A stretch of DNA of 29,320 bases from a virus. Position 1 is the stretch's first letter; every line of letters begins with the position of its first letter. The notes beneath the pieces are model-generated. The model was not told the origin of the DNA and did no database searches. It worked only from the letters and a program-made list of their open reading frames with translations. Below, one piece after another: positions 1 to 6,780 of the stretch. The position numbers were made by a program, and so were the translations under genes. Location: positions 1 to 29,320 of IMG/VR virus record IMGVR_UViG_3300042861_000326; one strand, given 5' to 3'.

Positions 1-2
1 TA

Positions 3-119
3 CAGAAAGCCTGGAATGGTGGTTTTGTAGAGGGTGTTAATAGTGAGCGTGGTCATCCTGAGAAAAACTTTCATGAGTGGTATCAAATGCATAAATTTAC
101 AAAGAAGTATGGAAAATAA
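3..119 (+). CDS. C-terminal fragment of an unknown protein (runs off the left edge)
   Basis: An open frame enters from the left edge and ends at TAA 117-119. It encodes the last 38 residues of a protein, beginning QKAWNGGFVEG and ending HKFTKKYGK. The composition (Trp, aromatic and charged residues) looks like real coding sequence, and the following gene starts inside its end with an 11-base overlap, as is usual in this operon. I do not recognise the family from so short a piece. Confidence 0.6.
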   Translation, partial: QKAWNGGFVEGVNSERGHPEKNFHEWYQMHKFTKKYGK

Positions 120-312
120 TGGTTTATCTTTAAGTGCTATAGTATTTATAGTACTACTAACACTGAAACTTTCAGGTGTTATTGACTGGTCTTGGTGGTG
201 GATAACTTTACCTATATGGTGGATGATACCATTAGTATTACTCATTATTATATTTGCACTTATTGTAATTGTATTTGAAGAATTACGTGATAAAATAAGA
301 GAACAAGACTAA
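109..312 (+). CDS. Small two-TM membrane protein, Fragile-X-F-like phage protein
   Basis: This 67-residue protein has two hydrophobic segments (about residues 7-24 and 31-58) joined by a Trp-rich stretch, LSGVIDWSWWW, and a short charged tail ending REQD. The pattern recalls small phage proteins annotated as transmembrane Fragile-X-F proteins, whose function is unknown. I chose the ATG at 109, preceded by AAAGAAG, over the upstream in-frame TTG at 34. The ATG overlaps the end of the previous gene and puts the first membrane segment near the N terminus. It probably sits in the host inner membrane. The role is unknown. Confidence 0.7.
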   Translation: MENNGLSLSAIVFIVLLTLKLSGVIDWSWWWITLPIWWMIPLVLLIIIFALIVIVFEELRDKIREQD

Positions 313-313
313 T

Positions 314-637
314 ATGACTGAAGAAGAAAAGCTGAGAGTAGTGCATCTTATGATGCATTTAGAGGTATGCATTCATGCATGTGATAATACTGAAAGTATT
401 AAGTGGTTTAATAGACACAAGACTAAGATGACTATGAAGAACTTTGTAGATACAGTTCTTAAAGAACACGGTCATTTATTCAATGCTTTTTGGGAGACAC
501 CTGGTTTAGATATGAAAGACTTTGTTAGAGCAATAACAGAGTTTGGTGAAGAGGTAAGTACACTTCCTTTAATGGACTTACCTGAGATTACAGCAATCAT
601 AAAGGATTTTAAACAAAATAAATACAGTAAAAAATGA
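314..637 (+). CDS. Hypothetical protein, 107 aa, probably all-alpha
   Basis: The frame starts at ATG one base after the previous stop and ends overlapping the next start (ATGA at 634). The protein is acidic to neutral and looks helical. It has His/Cys near the N terminus (HLEVCIHACD) and a hydrophobic-charged pattern through LPLMDLPEITAIIKDF. No catalytic motif or membrane segment is visible. The tight junctions on both sides support a real gene translated with its neighbours. I do not recognise the family. Confidence 0.65.
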   Translation: MTEEEKLRVVHLMMHLEVCIHACDNTESIKWFNRHKTKMTMKNFVDTVLKEHGHLFNAFWETPGLDMKDFVRAITEFGEEVSTLPLMDLPEITAIIKDFKQNKYSKK

Positions 638-912
638 CAACAATTATTTTAGGAGCTATGGTAGTGGTATCTACTGCAGCGGCAATTACACTTGGCTTAA
701 GAGCACGTGGTTATAGACAACTAATGGAAGAGTTAGAAGTAGATTATGATCGTGTTATAGAGAAATATACTAATGCTTTTCTTGAAGCTAATGATTTAAG
801 ACAACAAGTTGCTAAACTTAAGAGAAAGCCAAGAAAAGATAAAGGTCAACCTAGAACTACATATAATGGCAAACCTATTACCAGTAAGCGTAAAGTTCAA
901 GAAGGAAAATAA
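634..912 (+). CDS. Small membrane-anchored coiled-coil protein
   Basis: The 92-residue protein has an N-terminal membrane segment (about residues 3-22), then a heptad-like helical stretch (about 25-63, rich in Leu, Glu, Asn), then a very basic tail (KLKRKPRKDKG onward). Such single-pass proteins with a basic cytoplasmic tail are common in early phage operons, but no function can be assigned. The start shares ATGA with the previous stop. The last 47 bases overlap the next gene. Confidence 0.65.
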   Translation: MTTIILGAMVVVSTAAAITLGLRARGYRQLMEELEVDYDRVIEKYTNAFLEANDLRQQVAKLKRKPRKDKGQPRTTYNGKPITSKRKVQEGK

Positions 913-1243
913 AGAACTTATTATAGCTAATCAGCTAAGTAAAGTTCAGTTAGATCTATTTGTAAAGCAGTTAGAAGAAGGACAGAAAGTTCTTGTTACT
1001 TATGAAGTTATAAATGATGATGCTTCTTATAGCCAAATCAGTAAACTACATAAGTGTATTAGAGAACTTGCACAGTATGCAGGCATGTCTATGGATGACA
1101 TGAAACTATATGTAAAGAATGAAGCCGGTCTTGTTAAAGGCGAGAGTGTAATATCTTTTGCAGACTGTAGTAAAGAAGAAATATCTATGGCTATAGAAGC
1201 TTGTATTAAGATAGGAGATAAAATTGGGTTCCCTATATACTAG
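866..1243 (+). CDS. Hypothetical protein, 125 aa, weakly NinB-like
   Basis: I place the start at ATG 866 (MANLLPVSVK), not the in-frame TTG at 809 inside the previous gene. The N-terminal half looks beta-rich (VSVKFKK..., VLVTYEVIND). The C-terminal half is helical, with SYSQISKLHKCIRELAQYAG and a final KEEISMAIEACIKIGDKIGF. The order of a short beta part followed by helices with an S-x-x-Q-x-x-x-L-H pattern loosely recalls NinB-type phage recombination accessory proteins, but this is a weak resemblance. The gene ends convergently against the minus-strand gene, and both stop codons lie in one hairpin. Confidence 0.6.
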   Translation: MANLLPVSVKFKKENKELIIANQLSKVQLDLFVKQLEEGQKVLVTYEVINDDASYSQISKLHKCIRELAQYAGMSMDDMKLYVKNEAGLVKGESVISFADCSKEEISMAIEACIKIGDKIGFPIY

Positions 1244-1250
1244 GGAATCC
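1226..1250. terminator. Hairpin at the convergent gene end
   Basis: A 10-bp stem (1226-1235 with 1241-1250, one G-U pair) closes a 5-base loop, and the two opposing stop codons overlap within it. On the plus strand a short T tract follows a few bases later (1256-1261); on the minus strand AATTTT follows. It could end both transcripts, but the T tracts are offset, so it may be only partly effective. Confidence 0.45.
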
Positions 1251-1557
1251 GCTCTCCTTTTTCAGCATCTATCTTAACCATTTCTGTTTGACCCTGTTGT
1301 TTAGCAGCATCCTCTATTAGTAACTGAAGAGATAACAAAGTTCTAAAGTGGTATGCTTCTACATCAGTTTCATCTTTACCTTCTGCTATCTTTGTAATGA
1401 TTTCACCAAGATGCTTGTCATCTTTAAAGGGAAAGAACTCAAAAAGAAACTGATTAATCCTTACATAATAAGAAATAGGTAGTTCTAACTTTACTGTTCC
1501 TGTTTCTTTTAGAACTTCACGCTCTATGATCTTAGGATTAGATGTTTCTTCGGCCAT
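1240..1557 (-). CDS. Hypothetical protein, 105 aa, lone minus-strand gene in the early region
   Basis: This frame reads against the surrounding operon and begins at ATG 1557 (MAEETSNPKI). It encodes a soluble acidic protein with a likely beta segment (GTVKLELPISYYVRINQFLFEFFPF) and a helical C-terminal half. No antisense frame competes with it and its composition is normal for protein. It must have its own promoter, in or near the 23 bases separating it from the uracil-DNA glycosylase start. Opposed single genes are often small regulators, but no DNA-binding motif is visible. I do not recognise the family. Confidence 0.65.
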   Translation of the reverse strand: MAEETSNPKIIEREVLKETGTVKLELPISYYVRINQFLFEFFPFKDDKHLGEIITKIAEGKDETDVEAYHFRTLLSLQLLIEDAAKQQGQTEMVKIDAEKGERIP

Positions 1558-1580
1558 AAATTAATTATTTATACAAACTT

Positions 1581-2285
1581 ATGTTAGAAAATGTAAACTT
1601 ACAACAAGTAAAAGAAAAATTATATAGTAGACTTAAAGATAACGGATGGGGAGACTCACTGAAAACTTTTGTATTAAGTTCTGATATGGATAAAATACTA
1701 GAGAGACTACTTGAAGAGGCCCGGGATAATAAAAGATTTGTACCCCAGATGAAAGATGTATTCAGAGCATTTGAACTTTGTCCATTTGAACAAGTTAATG
1801 TAGTGATCATGGGACAAGATCCTTATCCTTATCCAGATGTACCAGATGGTATAGCTTTTAGTTGTAGTAAGAAAGGAAAAGTAGAAGCTTCTTTAGGTTT
1901 AATCTTTGAATCTATAAAAGAAACTATAGATCCTGTATATTATCCTGATCCGGATTTATCTAGATGGTCTAAGCAAGGAGTGTTACTTCTTAATAGTGCA
2001 CTAACTACTACTATATTTAAACCTGGTAGCCATTATTTATTATGGTCTCCATTTATAGTATCAGTTTTAGATTCTCTTATCTGGAATAAACAAGATATTA
2101 TATATGTATTTATGGGTAAGAAAGCACAAGAGTATGCTGACTTAGTTCCTAATAATACTTTAAAGCTTTTGGTTTCTCATCCTGCTAGTGCAGCTTATGA
2201 AAAGAAACCTTGGGACTGTGAAGATCTTTGGAACAAAGTAAATACTCAGTTAGAAAAATTAAACAAACCTAAAATTCAATGGTAG
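1581..2285 (+). CDS. ung: Uracil-DNA glycosylase (family 1)
   Basis: This enzyme removes uracil from DNA by cleaving the N-glycosidic bond, leaving an abasic site. The 234-residue length is typical. The water-activating loop GQDPY (residues 78-82, Asp80) is present, as are the uracil-binding LLLN segment (Asn138) and the C-terminal SHPAS loop with the catalytic-position His200. The residue after GQDPY, normally His, is Pro here, and the HPS loop reads HPA, so the active-site rim differs from the E. coli enzyme. The gene starts divergently from 1240-1557 and overlaps the next start by 7 bases. In a phage it may repair its own uracil-containing DNA or protect replication; uracil-DNA glycosylases are found in crAss-like phages. 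Confidence 0.95.
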   Translation: MLENVNLQQVKEKLYSRLKDNGWGDSLKTFVLSSDMDKILERLLEEARDNKRFVPQMKDVFRAFELCPFEQVNVVIMGQDPYPYPDVPDGIAFSCSKKGKVEASLGLIFESIKETIDPVYYPDPDLSRWSKQGVLLLNSALTTTIFKPGSHYLLWSPFIVSVLDSLIWNKQDIIYVFMGKKAQEYADLVPNNTLKLLVSHPASAAYEKKPWDCEDLWNKVNTQLEKLNKPKIQW

Positions 2286-2653
2286 AAAAAGTAACAGTGA
2301 CTGTTTATGCAGAGCTTACCAAGTATGGTGAGGTTGAGTTTGCAGTAAAAAGTCACCAAGGATTATTTAAAAGAAAGTGTTTACATGATGCATTGTCTGA
2401 TGCAGATATTAAAATGACAGGTATAGATGATATACTTAAAGCATTTAATAAAAAACTTAAGCATGTAGAACACTTTGCTATAGAGTCTAAACACACCAGA
2501 TTATATGACGAAAGCGGAAAAACAGAAGAAGGACATGGAGAAAGCTGTGATGATACTAAATCAGCATCTGAACACAGCAATAATAACCTTTCAAGCAAAC
2601 ATACAAAAAGCACTAAGCCAAGTAGTAGACGGAAAGAAGCTGTCTTATTATGA
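2279..2653 (+). CDS. Hypothetical protein, 124 aa, with a low-complexity hydrophilic tail
   Basis: The start overlaps the end of the uracil-DNA glycosylase gene (ATGGTAG). Residues 1-75 look like a compact alpha/beta domain (VTVTVYAEL..., then helices around DDILKAFNKKL). From about residue 76 onward the tail is Ser/Lys/Glu/His-rich and disordered. That tail is encoded by DNA that also encodes the beginning of the next gene in another frame, which probably explains its odd composition. I do not recognise the N-terminal domain. Confidence 0.6.
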   Translation: MVEKVTVTVYAELTKYGEVEFAVKSHQGLFKRKCLHDALSDADIKMTGIDDILKAFNKKLKHVEHFAIESKHTRLYDESGKTEEGHGESCDDTKSASEHSNNNLSSKHTKSTKPSSRRKEAVLL

Positions 2654-2984
2654 GGTATTTCAGAACTTTAGTTTATCTCTTTCTGAACTTACGGATATTG
2701 CTGTGTCTATAGAACCAGAGTGTTTAAAAGTTAGAAAGAATTCAAGGCAGAGAAGGTATACAATACCTCGTCAGATGTTATGTTACTTTGCTAGTCAGAT
2801 GGGTTATAGTGAAGAGAAGATTGCTAAAGAAATTCTACGTGATAGATGTACTGTTGGTTACTCTAAACAAGTAGTTGAAGATGCTTTGACCTACAATAAC
2901 TTAGAGTATCGTAGAGTGTATAAAGACTTCATCAATCACATGAAAAAATACCCCAACGGAGATTACCTAGAACATCTTGATTAA
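2505..2984 (+). CDS. Protein with a DnaA-domain-IV-like helix-turn-helix
   Basis: The C-terminal region (about residues 81-130) resembles the DNA-binding domain IV of the initiator DnaA. A basic RQRRYTIPRQM leads into a helix with YFASQMGYSEEKIAKE, followed by RDRCTVGYS at the position of the DnaA signature RDHTTVLHA. In DnaA this domain reads DnaA boxes. Here it is joined to an N-terminal helical region with no AAA+ domain, so the protein may mark the phage origin or act as a regulator. The start is ATG 2505, or ATG 2535, which has AGAAGAAGG just upstream but very close. Either way it overlaps the previous gene by at least 119 bases. It lies two genes ahead of the helicase, among replication genes. 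Confidence 0.65.
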   Translation: MTKAEKQKKDMEKAVMILNQHLNTAIITFQANIQKALSQVVDGKKLSYYEVFQNFSLSLSELTDIAVSIEPECLKVRKNSRQRRYTIPRQMLCYFASQMGYSEEKIAKEILRDRCTVGYSKQVVEDALTYNNLEYRRVYKDFINHMKKYPNGDYLEHLD

Positions 2985-2994
2985 TTTAGTAACT

Positions 2995-3555
2995 ATGGAT
3001 ACAATAAAACTTTTTGATTTACTAGCTGAGATTTCTTTATCACCTAATCAGTATTACTTACTATGGTGTATGAAGAATAAAGTTGAACCTAAGAACATAA
3101 ATGTTCAGCTAGAACTACGTATACTTGTTAATGAAGGTTATGTAGAAGGGGTTAAGCTTACTGAAAAGGCTCAGCAGTTACTCTCTGATGATTCTATGAA
3201 TGTAAAGATTCCGGATAGTCTATTAGATAATATAGACAAGTATCTAAACATCTTTCCTAAAGGTAAACTACCGTCCGGTAAACCTGCTAGAGTAAACAAA
3301 AGAAATATTGAAGAAGCTTTCAAATGGTTCTTTAAGAACTACAAGTATGAGTGGTCTACTATTCTAGCAGGCACTGAGTACTATGTAAACACTTTTGAAA
3401 AAGAAAACTTTAAGTTCATGCGTAACTCTCAATACTTTATACGTAAACAAAACTCAGATAAGTCTTGGGATTCTGAACTAGCTAATTGCTGTGACATTAT
3501 ATTAAGCGGAGATGACCAAGATAACTCTCCACATTTTTCAGAAAAAGTAGTATGA
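2995..3555 (+). CDS. Winged-helix-like phage protein, possible replisome accessory
   Basis: I take ATG 2995 (MDTIKLFDLL) over the upstream TTG 2977, giving 186 residues. Residues about 8-70 have the pattern of a winged helix: two helices, then LELRILVNEGYVEGVKLTEKAQQLL, a recognition helix followed by a wing. After a linker with basic residues (PKGKLPSGKPARVNKR) there is a conserved-looking aromatic helical domain (EAFKWFFKNYKYEWSTILAG). Position just before a DnaB-type helicase gene suggests a helicase loader or replication organiser. That role is inferred from position only. Confidence 0.6.
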   Translation: MDTIKLFDLLAEISLSPNQYYLLWCMKNKVEPKNINVQLELRILVNEGYVEGVKLTEKAQQLLSDDSMNVKIPDSLLDNIDKYLNIFPKGKLPSGKPARVNKRNIEEAFKWFFKNYKYEWSTILAGTEYYVNTFEKENFKFMRNSQYFIRKQNSDKSWDSELANCCDIILSGDDQDNSPHFSEKVV

Positions 3556-3737
3556 CAAATAAACAACTTATACTTATACTTACATCTATAATATTATCTG
3601 TAACCGCTTGGTTAATCATCAATAATATTATAGTAGAAGTATCATTCTTTCAGTATTTATTTATAGAATTTCTCTTGCTTTTGTTCAGAGGAATTTTTAA
3701 ATTTGTAAACCACAGTCTTCCTGTACAGGCAGATTAA
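3552..3737 (+). CDS. Small two-TM membrane protein
   Basis: This 61-residue protein starts in an ATGA overlap with the previous gene. Two hydrophobic segments (about 5-29 and 32-50) are followed by a short polar tail. There are no other motifs. It is the second small membrane protein placed between replication genes in this operon. The function is unknown. Confidence 0.6.
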   Translation: MTNKQLILILTSIILSVTAWLIINNIIVEVSFFQYLFIEFLLLLFRGIFKFVNHSLPVQAD

Positions 3738-3750
3738 ACTTAACCAACAC

Positions 3751-4740
3751 ATGTCTAAACAAGCTCTTTGGAAAAACCAAAAACAGGGGTACCACGACTC
3801 TTTAATTTACCTAAAAGGTAGGAGAGAGGGTCTTATCAAGAGCATAAAGACACCTTGGTCAAAGTTTAATGATGCTACCACCGATGGTCTTGAATGGCAC
3901 TCAATGACTGTAATAGGTGGTAGACCTGGTAGCGGGAAGACTCTGATCAAGGATCAAATAATACGAGAGGCTTTTGTACTAAATCCTGATGAGGACTTTA
4001 GAGTTCTTGAATTTCAGTTTGAAATGTTAGCAAGAACATCAGCCATACGTCAGTACTCTAGTGTATTAGGTAAATCTTATAAGTATCTGTGTAGTGCAGA
4101 TGGGACATTAACTGAAGCTGATTTGAATACTTGCTATGAGTATGCAAAGAATCAAGTTAGATTTCCTATTGATATAGTAGAAGATCCTATTACAGTACTT
4201 GAATTAAAAGATACTATTATAGAGTACATGAATGCTCATGCTGAGAAAGATGCTGATGGAAACTATAAGTTTAAGAAGACTATAGTAACATTAGATCACT
4301 CGTTATTATTGAAGAAAGCTCCTTTTGAAAAGGATAAGTTTGATACTTTGTATAGTTTAGGTGAAACTATTACAGAACTTAAGCGTAGATTCCCTATAGC
4401 TTTTATCATTCTTACCCAGTTAAATAGAGGAATTGATAATCCCGAAAGAAATGAAGATGGTAAGTATGGTAACTACATATTAGAGTCTGACATCTTTGGT
4501 GCTGATGCATTACTACAACATGCTGATACTCTTATTGGTATTAATAGACCTGGTAAACAAAAGATTAGGTTCTATGGTCCTGATAAGTATATCATAGAGG
4601 ATGATAAAATCCTAGTGATGCATTTTCTTAAGTGTAGAAATGGAGATACTCGTATGAGTTTCTTTAAAGCCCAGTTTGAAAAGATGAAAATAGTAGAGAT
4701 TGTAACACCACCACAACAAGAAAAAAGAAGTAAAATTTAA
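3751..4740 (+). CDS. Replicative DNA helicase, DnaB-type RecA core
   Basis: This is a hexameric-type helicase motor that should unwind the fork 5' to 3'. Walker A is GRPGSGKT at residues 57-64. A Walker B-like strand TIVTLDHSLLL follows near residue 190, and the motif FIILTQLNRGID with the downstream Arg/Lys-rich segment matches the DnaB C-terminal domain. At 329 residues it has only the RecA-like motor and a short N-terminal linker. The N-terminal helical domain that contacts primase in bacterial DnaB is missing or reduced to about 40 residues. The primase lies downstream in the next block. The start ATG 3751 follows AACCAACAC with no Shine-Dalgarno. Confidence 0.88.
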   Translation: MSKQALWKNQKQGYHDSLIYLKGRREGLIKSIKTPWSKFNDATTDGLEWHSMTVIGGRPGSGKTLIKDQIIREAFVLNPDEDFRVLEFQFEMLARTSAIRQYSSVLGKSYKYLCSADGTLTEADLNTCYEYAKNQVRFPIDIVEDPITVLELKDTIIEYMNAHAEKDADGNYKFKKTIVTLDHSLLLKKAPFEKDKFDTLYSLGETITELKRRFPIAFIILTQLNRGIDNPERNEDGKYGNYILESDIFGADALLQHADTLIGINRPGKQKIRFYGPDKYIIEDDKILVMHFLKCRNGDTRMSFFKAQFEKMKIVEIVTPPQQEKRSKI

Positions 4741-4743
4741 TTT

Positions 4744-5280
4744 ATGATTAACAACACTAGTAGTACTGGCAGTAAGTACATTACTCCTGAAGAGCGTAAA
4801 CAAAAGGTTACTGAGCTTCGTAAAAAACACCAGCCTGTTTTTGACAGTCTAGGTGAACCGGATGCTTTGTTCTACCCTAAGTTAGCTTACAGACCAGAAG
4901 GAAAAGATGATCCTCACATGGCATTCTTTGTCAGTGAGCTAAGAAGAGGTATGGATATCTATACAGAATTTGTAGGAGCTAAGTGTGACTCTGAAGATCC
5001 AGACAGAACATTATGGAAGTGGAATTATAATCCTCACTGGCAAGAGGAGTATGAGAATACAGAGATGTCTGACAATGGTGCAGTAAGATACTTGGTTCCT
5101 GTTGCAGAATTAGTAAAGGTTAAAGTTGCTAAGAATCAAAAAGTAAATACTCAACTAAGCTTTGATAGCTTTGATGTTGAGGACATGCCTTTGTCAGAGT
5201 TAACAGCTAGAGATCTAATTGCTATATTGCACAAGATGCCTGTAAGTACTAAGCCTTGGCTAAATAATTTATTAAAATAA
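4744..5280 (+). CDS. Hypothetical protein, 178 aa, between helicase and Sak4-like ATPase
   Basis: It is a soluble protein starting three bases after the helicase stop and joined to the next gene by TAATG. It has a charged N-terminal helix (ITPEERKQKVTELRKKH), a central part with many aromatic residues (LWKWNYNPHWQEEY), and a C-terminal helical tail (LSELTARDLIAILHKMP). QLSFDSFDV before this tail loosely resembles a clamp-type peptide but does not match QL[SD]LF. Location suggests a replication or recombination role. I do not recognise the family. Confidence 0.65.
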   Translation: MINNTSSTGSKYITPEERKQKVTELRKKHQPVFDSLGEPDALFYPKLAYRPEGKDDPHMAFFVSELRRGMDIYTEFVGAKCDSEDPDRTLWKWNYNPHWQEEYENTEMSDNGAVRYLVPVAELVKVKVAKNQKVNTQLSFDSFDVEDMPLSELTARDLIAILHKMPVSTKPWLNNLLK

Positions 5281-6023
5281 TGGAAATCAAACTACCTACA
5301 AAAAAGGTTCCTGCTTCTCAGAGCAGTCCAAAGAACCTGATTATTTTCTCTAAACCAAAAACAGGCAAGACAACCTTGTTGTCACAGCTAGATGATTGTC
5401 TTATTCTAGATTTAGAAGACGGCTCTGATTATGTTGATGCCCTAAAAGTAAAAGCTAAAACTGTTGATGAAATCAAACAGATTGGTGAAGCTATTAAGGA
5501 AGCTGGACATCCCTATAAATATGTAGCTGTTGATACAATAACTGCATTAGAAGAGATGTGTATTCCTTATGCTGAAACTATATATTCTAAATCCAGTATG
5601 GGTAAGAATTGGTTCTCTGAGGGTAAGCCTAAATATGGTAACATATTAAACTTACCTAATGGTGCTGGTTATCCTTGGTTAAGAGATGCATTCAGCAAAG
5701 TAATAGCTTATGTTAAAACTTGGGCGCCTCGTGTTATCTTAGTAGGACACGTAAAAGATACCTTACTAGAAAAGAATGGTTCTGATTTTAGTTCTATGGA
5801 CTTAGATTTAACAGGTAAGATCAAGAGATCTACATGTTCTGACTCTGATTCTATAGGCTATCTATTTAGAAAAGGTAAACAAAACATCTTAAGTTTTAAA
5901 ACATCAGATCAAGTTTCTTGTGGAGCTAGACCTGGTCACTTAACTAACCAAGAGATTGTAATATCAGAAGTAACTGAAGACGGTACTATCCAGACCTATT
6001 GGGATAAAATTTATATTGATTAA
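5280..6023 (+). CDS. Sak4-like RecA-fold ATPase (AAA_24 type recombination protein)
   Basis: The N-terminal part is a RecA-type NTPase: the P-loop SKPKTGKTT is at residues 24-32, with Ser in place of the first Gly, and the Walker B strand YVAVDTITALEE starts at 81. LDLEDGSDYVDA after the P-loop, and the Walker B strand followed by a long helix, match phage Sak4/AAA_24 proteins. These promote single-strand annealing and recombination with an SSB partner. The length (247) fits Sak4. The next gene encodes an SSB-like protein, the expected partner. Confidence 0.85.
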   Translation: MEIKLPTKKVPASQSSPKNLIIFSKPKTGKTTLLSQLDDCLILDLEDGSDYVDALKVKAKTVDEIKQIGEAIKEAGHPYKYVAVDTITALEEMCIPYAETIYSKSSMGKNWFSEGKPKYGNILNLPNGAGYPWLRDAFSKVIAYVKTWAPRVILVGHVKDTLLEKNGSDFSSMDLDLTGKIKRSTCSDSDSIGYLFRKGKQNILSFKTSDQVSCGARPGHLTNQEIVISEVTEDGTIQTYWDKIYID

Positions 6024-6037
6024 TTAAAAAAAGAAAA

Positions 6038-6724
6038 ATGATTAACTTAGATCTATTAAATGACAAAGGGCCTAGTGTTTCTAAAACCTTGATGCCCGGA
6101 ACACACAAGTGTAAGATTAACTCTATTAAGTTAGAGGTTGCACCATTTGACAAAGAAGCTTCTGTAGTACTTCTTAATGTAGAGTCAGAGCCTATGGGTG
6201 ATGACTTTGAAGGTTTCTTCATTGATAAAGATAATCCTGAAGCAGGAAGATTCTTAGGTCAAGTAGGCCGTGTAAGAGCAAGCGAGTATCCATTTAAGAA
6301 TGGTACTACTAAATCAGGTATTGCTGTAAACAAAGACCTTGAAATCTTGAAAGCTATTCAGAACATTGCTAAAGTAACTGGTACTTTGAAGTGGATGGAA
6401 GATAATAATAATAAGTTTGAAACTATTGAAGAATATGTTGAAGCTTATAACAATGATGCTCCATTCAAAGATGTATTTGTTAATATGACACTAGCTGCTC
6501 GTGAGTACTTCAAAGATAATTATCCTAAGTATGATCTATTCTTACCTCGTGCAATGAGACCATCTATTAATATGGAGTCTTGTACTGTAGCTGAGGAAAA
6601 CAGTAAGCTTGTAAAGTTTGATGAGGCTGTTCACATTAAAAGAAAGAAACAAGAAAATGTAGAATCTTTTGGTGGTAATGACATACCTACATCATCTTCT
6701 GTAAGCTCAGACTTTGATCTATAA
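6038..6724 (+). CDS. Probable single-stranded DNA-binding protein
   Basis: The 228-residue protein begins with a beta-rich part, KTLMPGTHKCKINSIKLEV then ASVVLLNVESEP, consistent with an OB fold, and ends in an unstructured Ser/Asn stretch closing with the acidic tail SSDFDL. An acidic C-terminal tip is a hallmark of SSBs, which use it to recruit partners. The gene follows the Sak4-like gene with a 14-base gap and precedes a strong terminator, so it closes this transcription unit. The SSB assignment rests on fold pattern, tail and neighbour and is likely but not certain. Confidence 0.7.
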   Translation: MINLDLLNDKGPSVSKTLMPGTHKCKINSIKLEVAPFDKEASVVLLNVESEPMGDDFEGFFIDKDNPEAGRFLGQVGRVRASEYPFKNGTTKSGIAVNKDLEILKAIQNIAKVTGTLKWMEDNNNKFETIEEYVEAYNNDAPFKDVFVNMTLAAREYFKDNYPKYDLFLPRAMRPSINMESCTVAEENSKLVKFDEAVHIKRKKQENVESFGGNDIPTSSSVSSDFDL

Positions 6725-6743
6725 TTAAAGTAATCGTATAACT

Positions 6744-6770
6744 AAGGGGAGTGTAATACTCCCCTTTTTT
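6744..6770 (+). terminator. Strong intrinsic terminator after the SSB gene
   Basis: A perfect 9-bp stem (6744-6752 with 6758-6766, AAGGGGAGT and its complement) has a 5-base loop, and its 3' arm runs into a six-T tract (6765-6770). It lies only 10 bases before the primase start codon, so either primase has its own very short leader or the terminator is partly read through. Confidence 0.92.
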
Positions 6771-6780
6771 ATCTTAGCCT

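Noticed and set aside
1565-1810. Minus-strand frame opposite the uracil-DNA glycosylase gene.
   Set aside because: Ser/Leu-rich shadow of a clear plus-strand gene with conserved motifs.
2279-2984. Programmed frameshift joining the 2279 gene to the DnaA-like gene.
   Set aside because: The change needed is +1 and no convincing slippery site or stall signal is visible; a plain overlap explains it.
6770-6777. TATCTTAG just before the primase gene as a promoter.
   Set aside because: One mismatch to the consensus, no -33 element, and it overlaps the terminator T tract.
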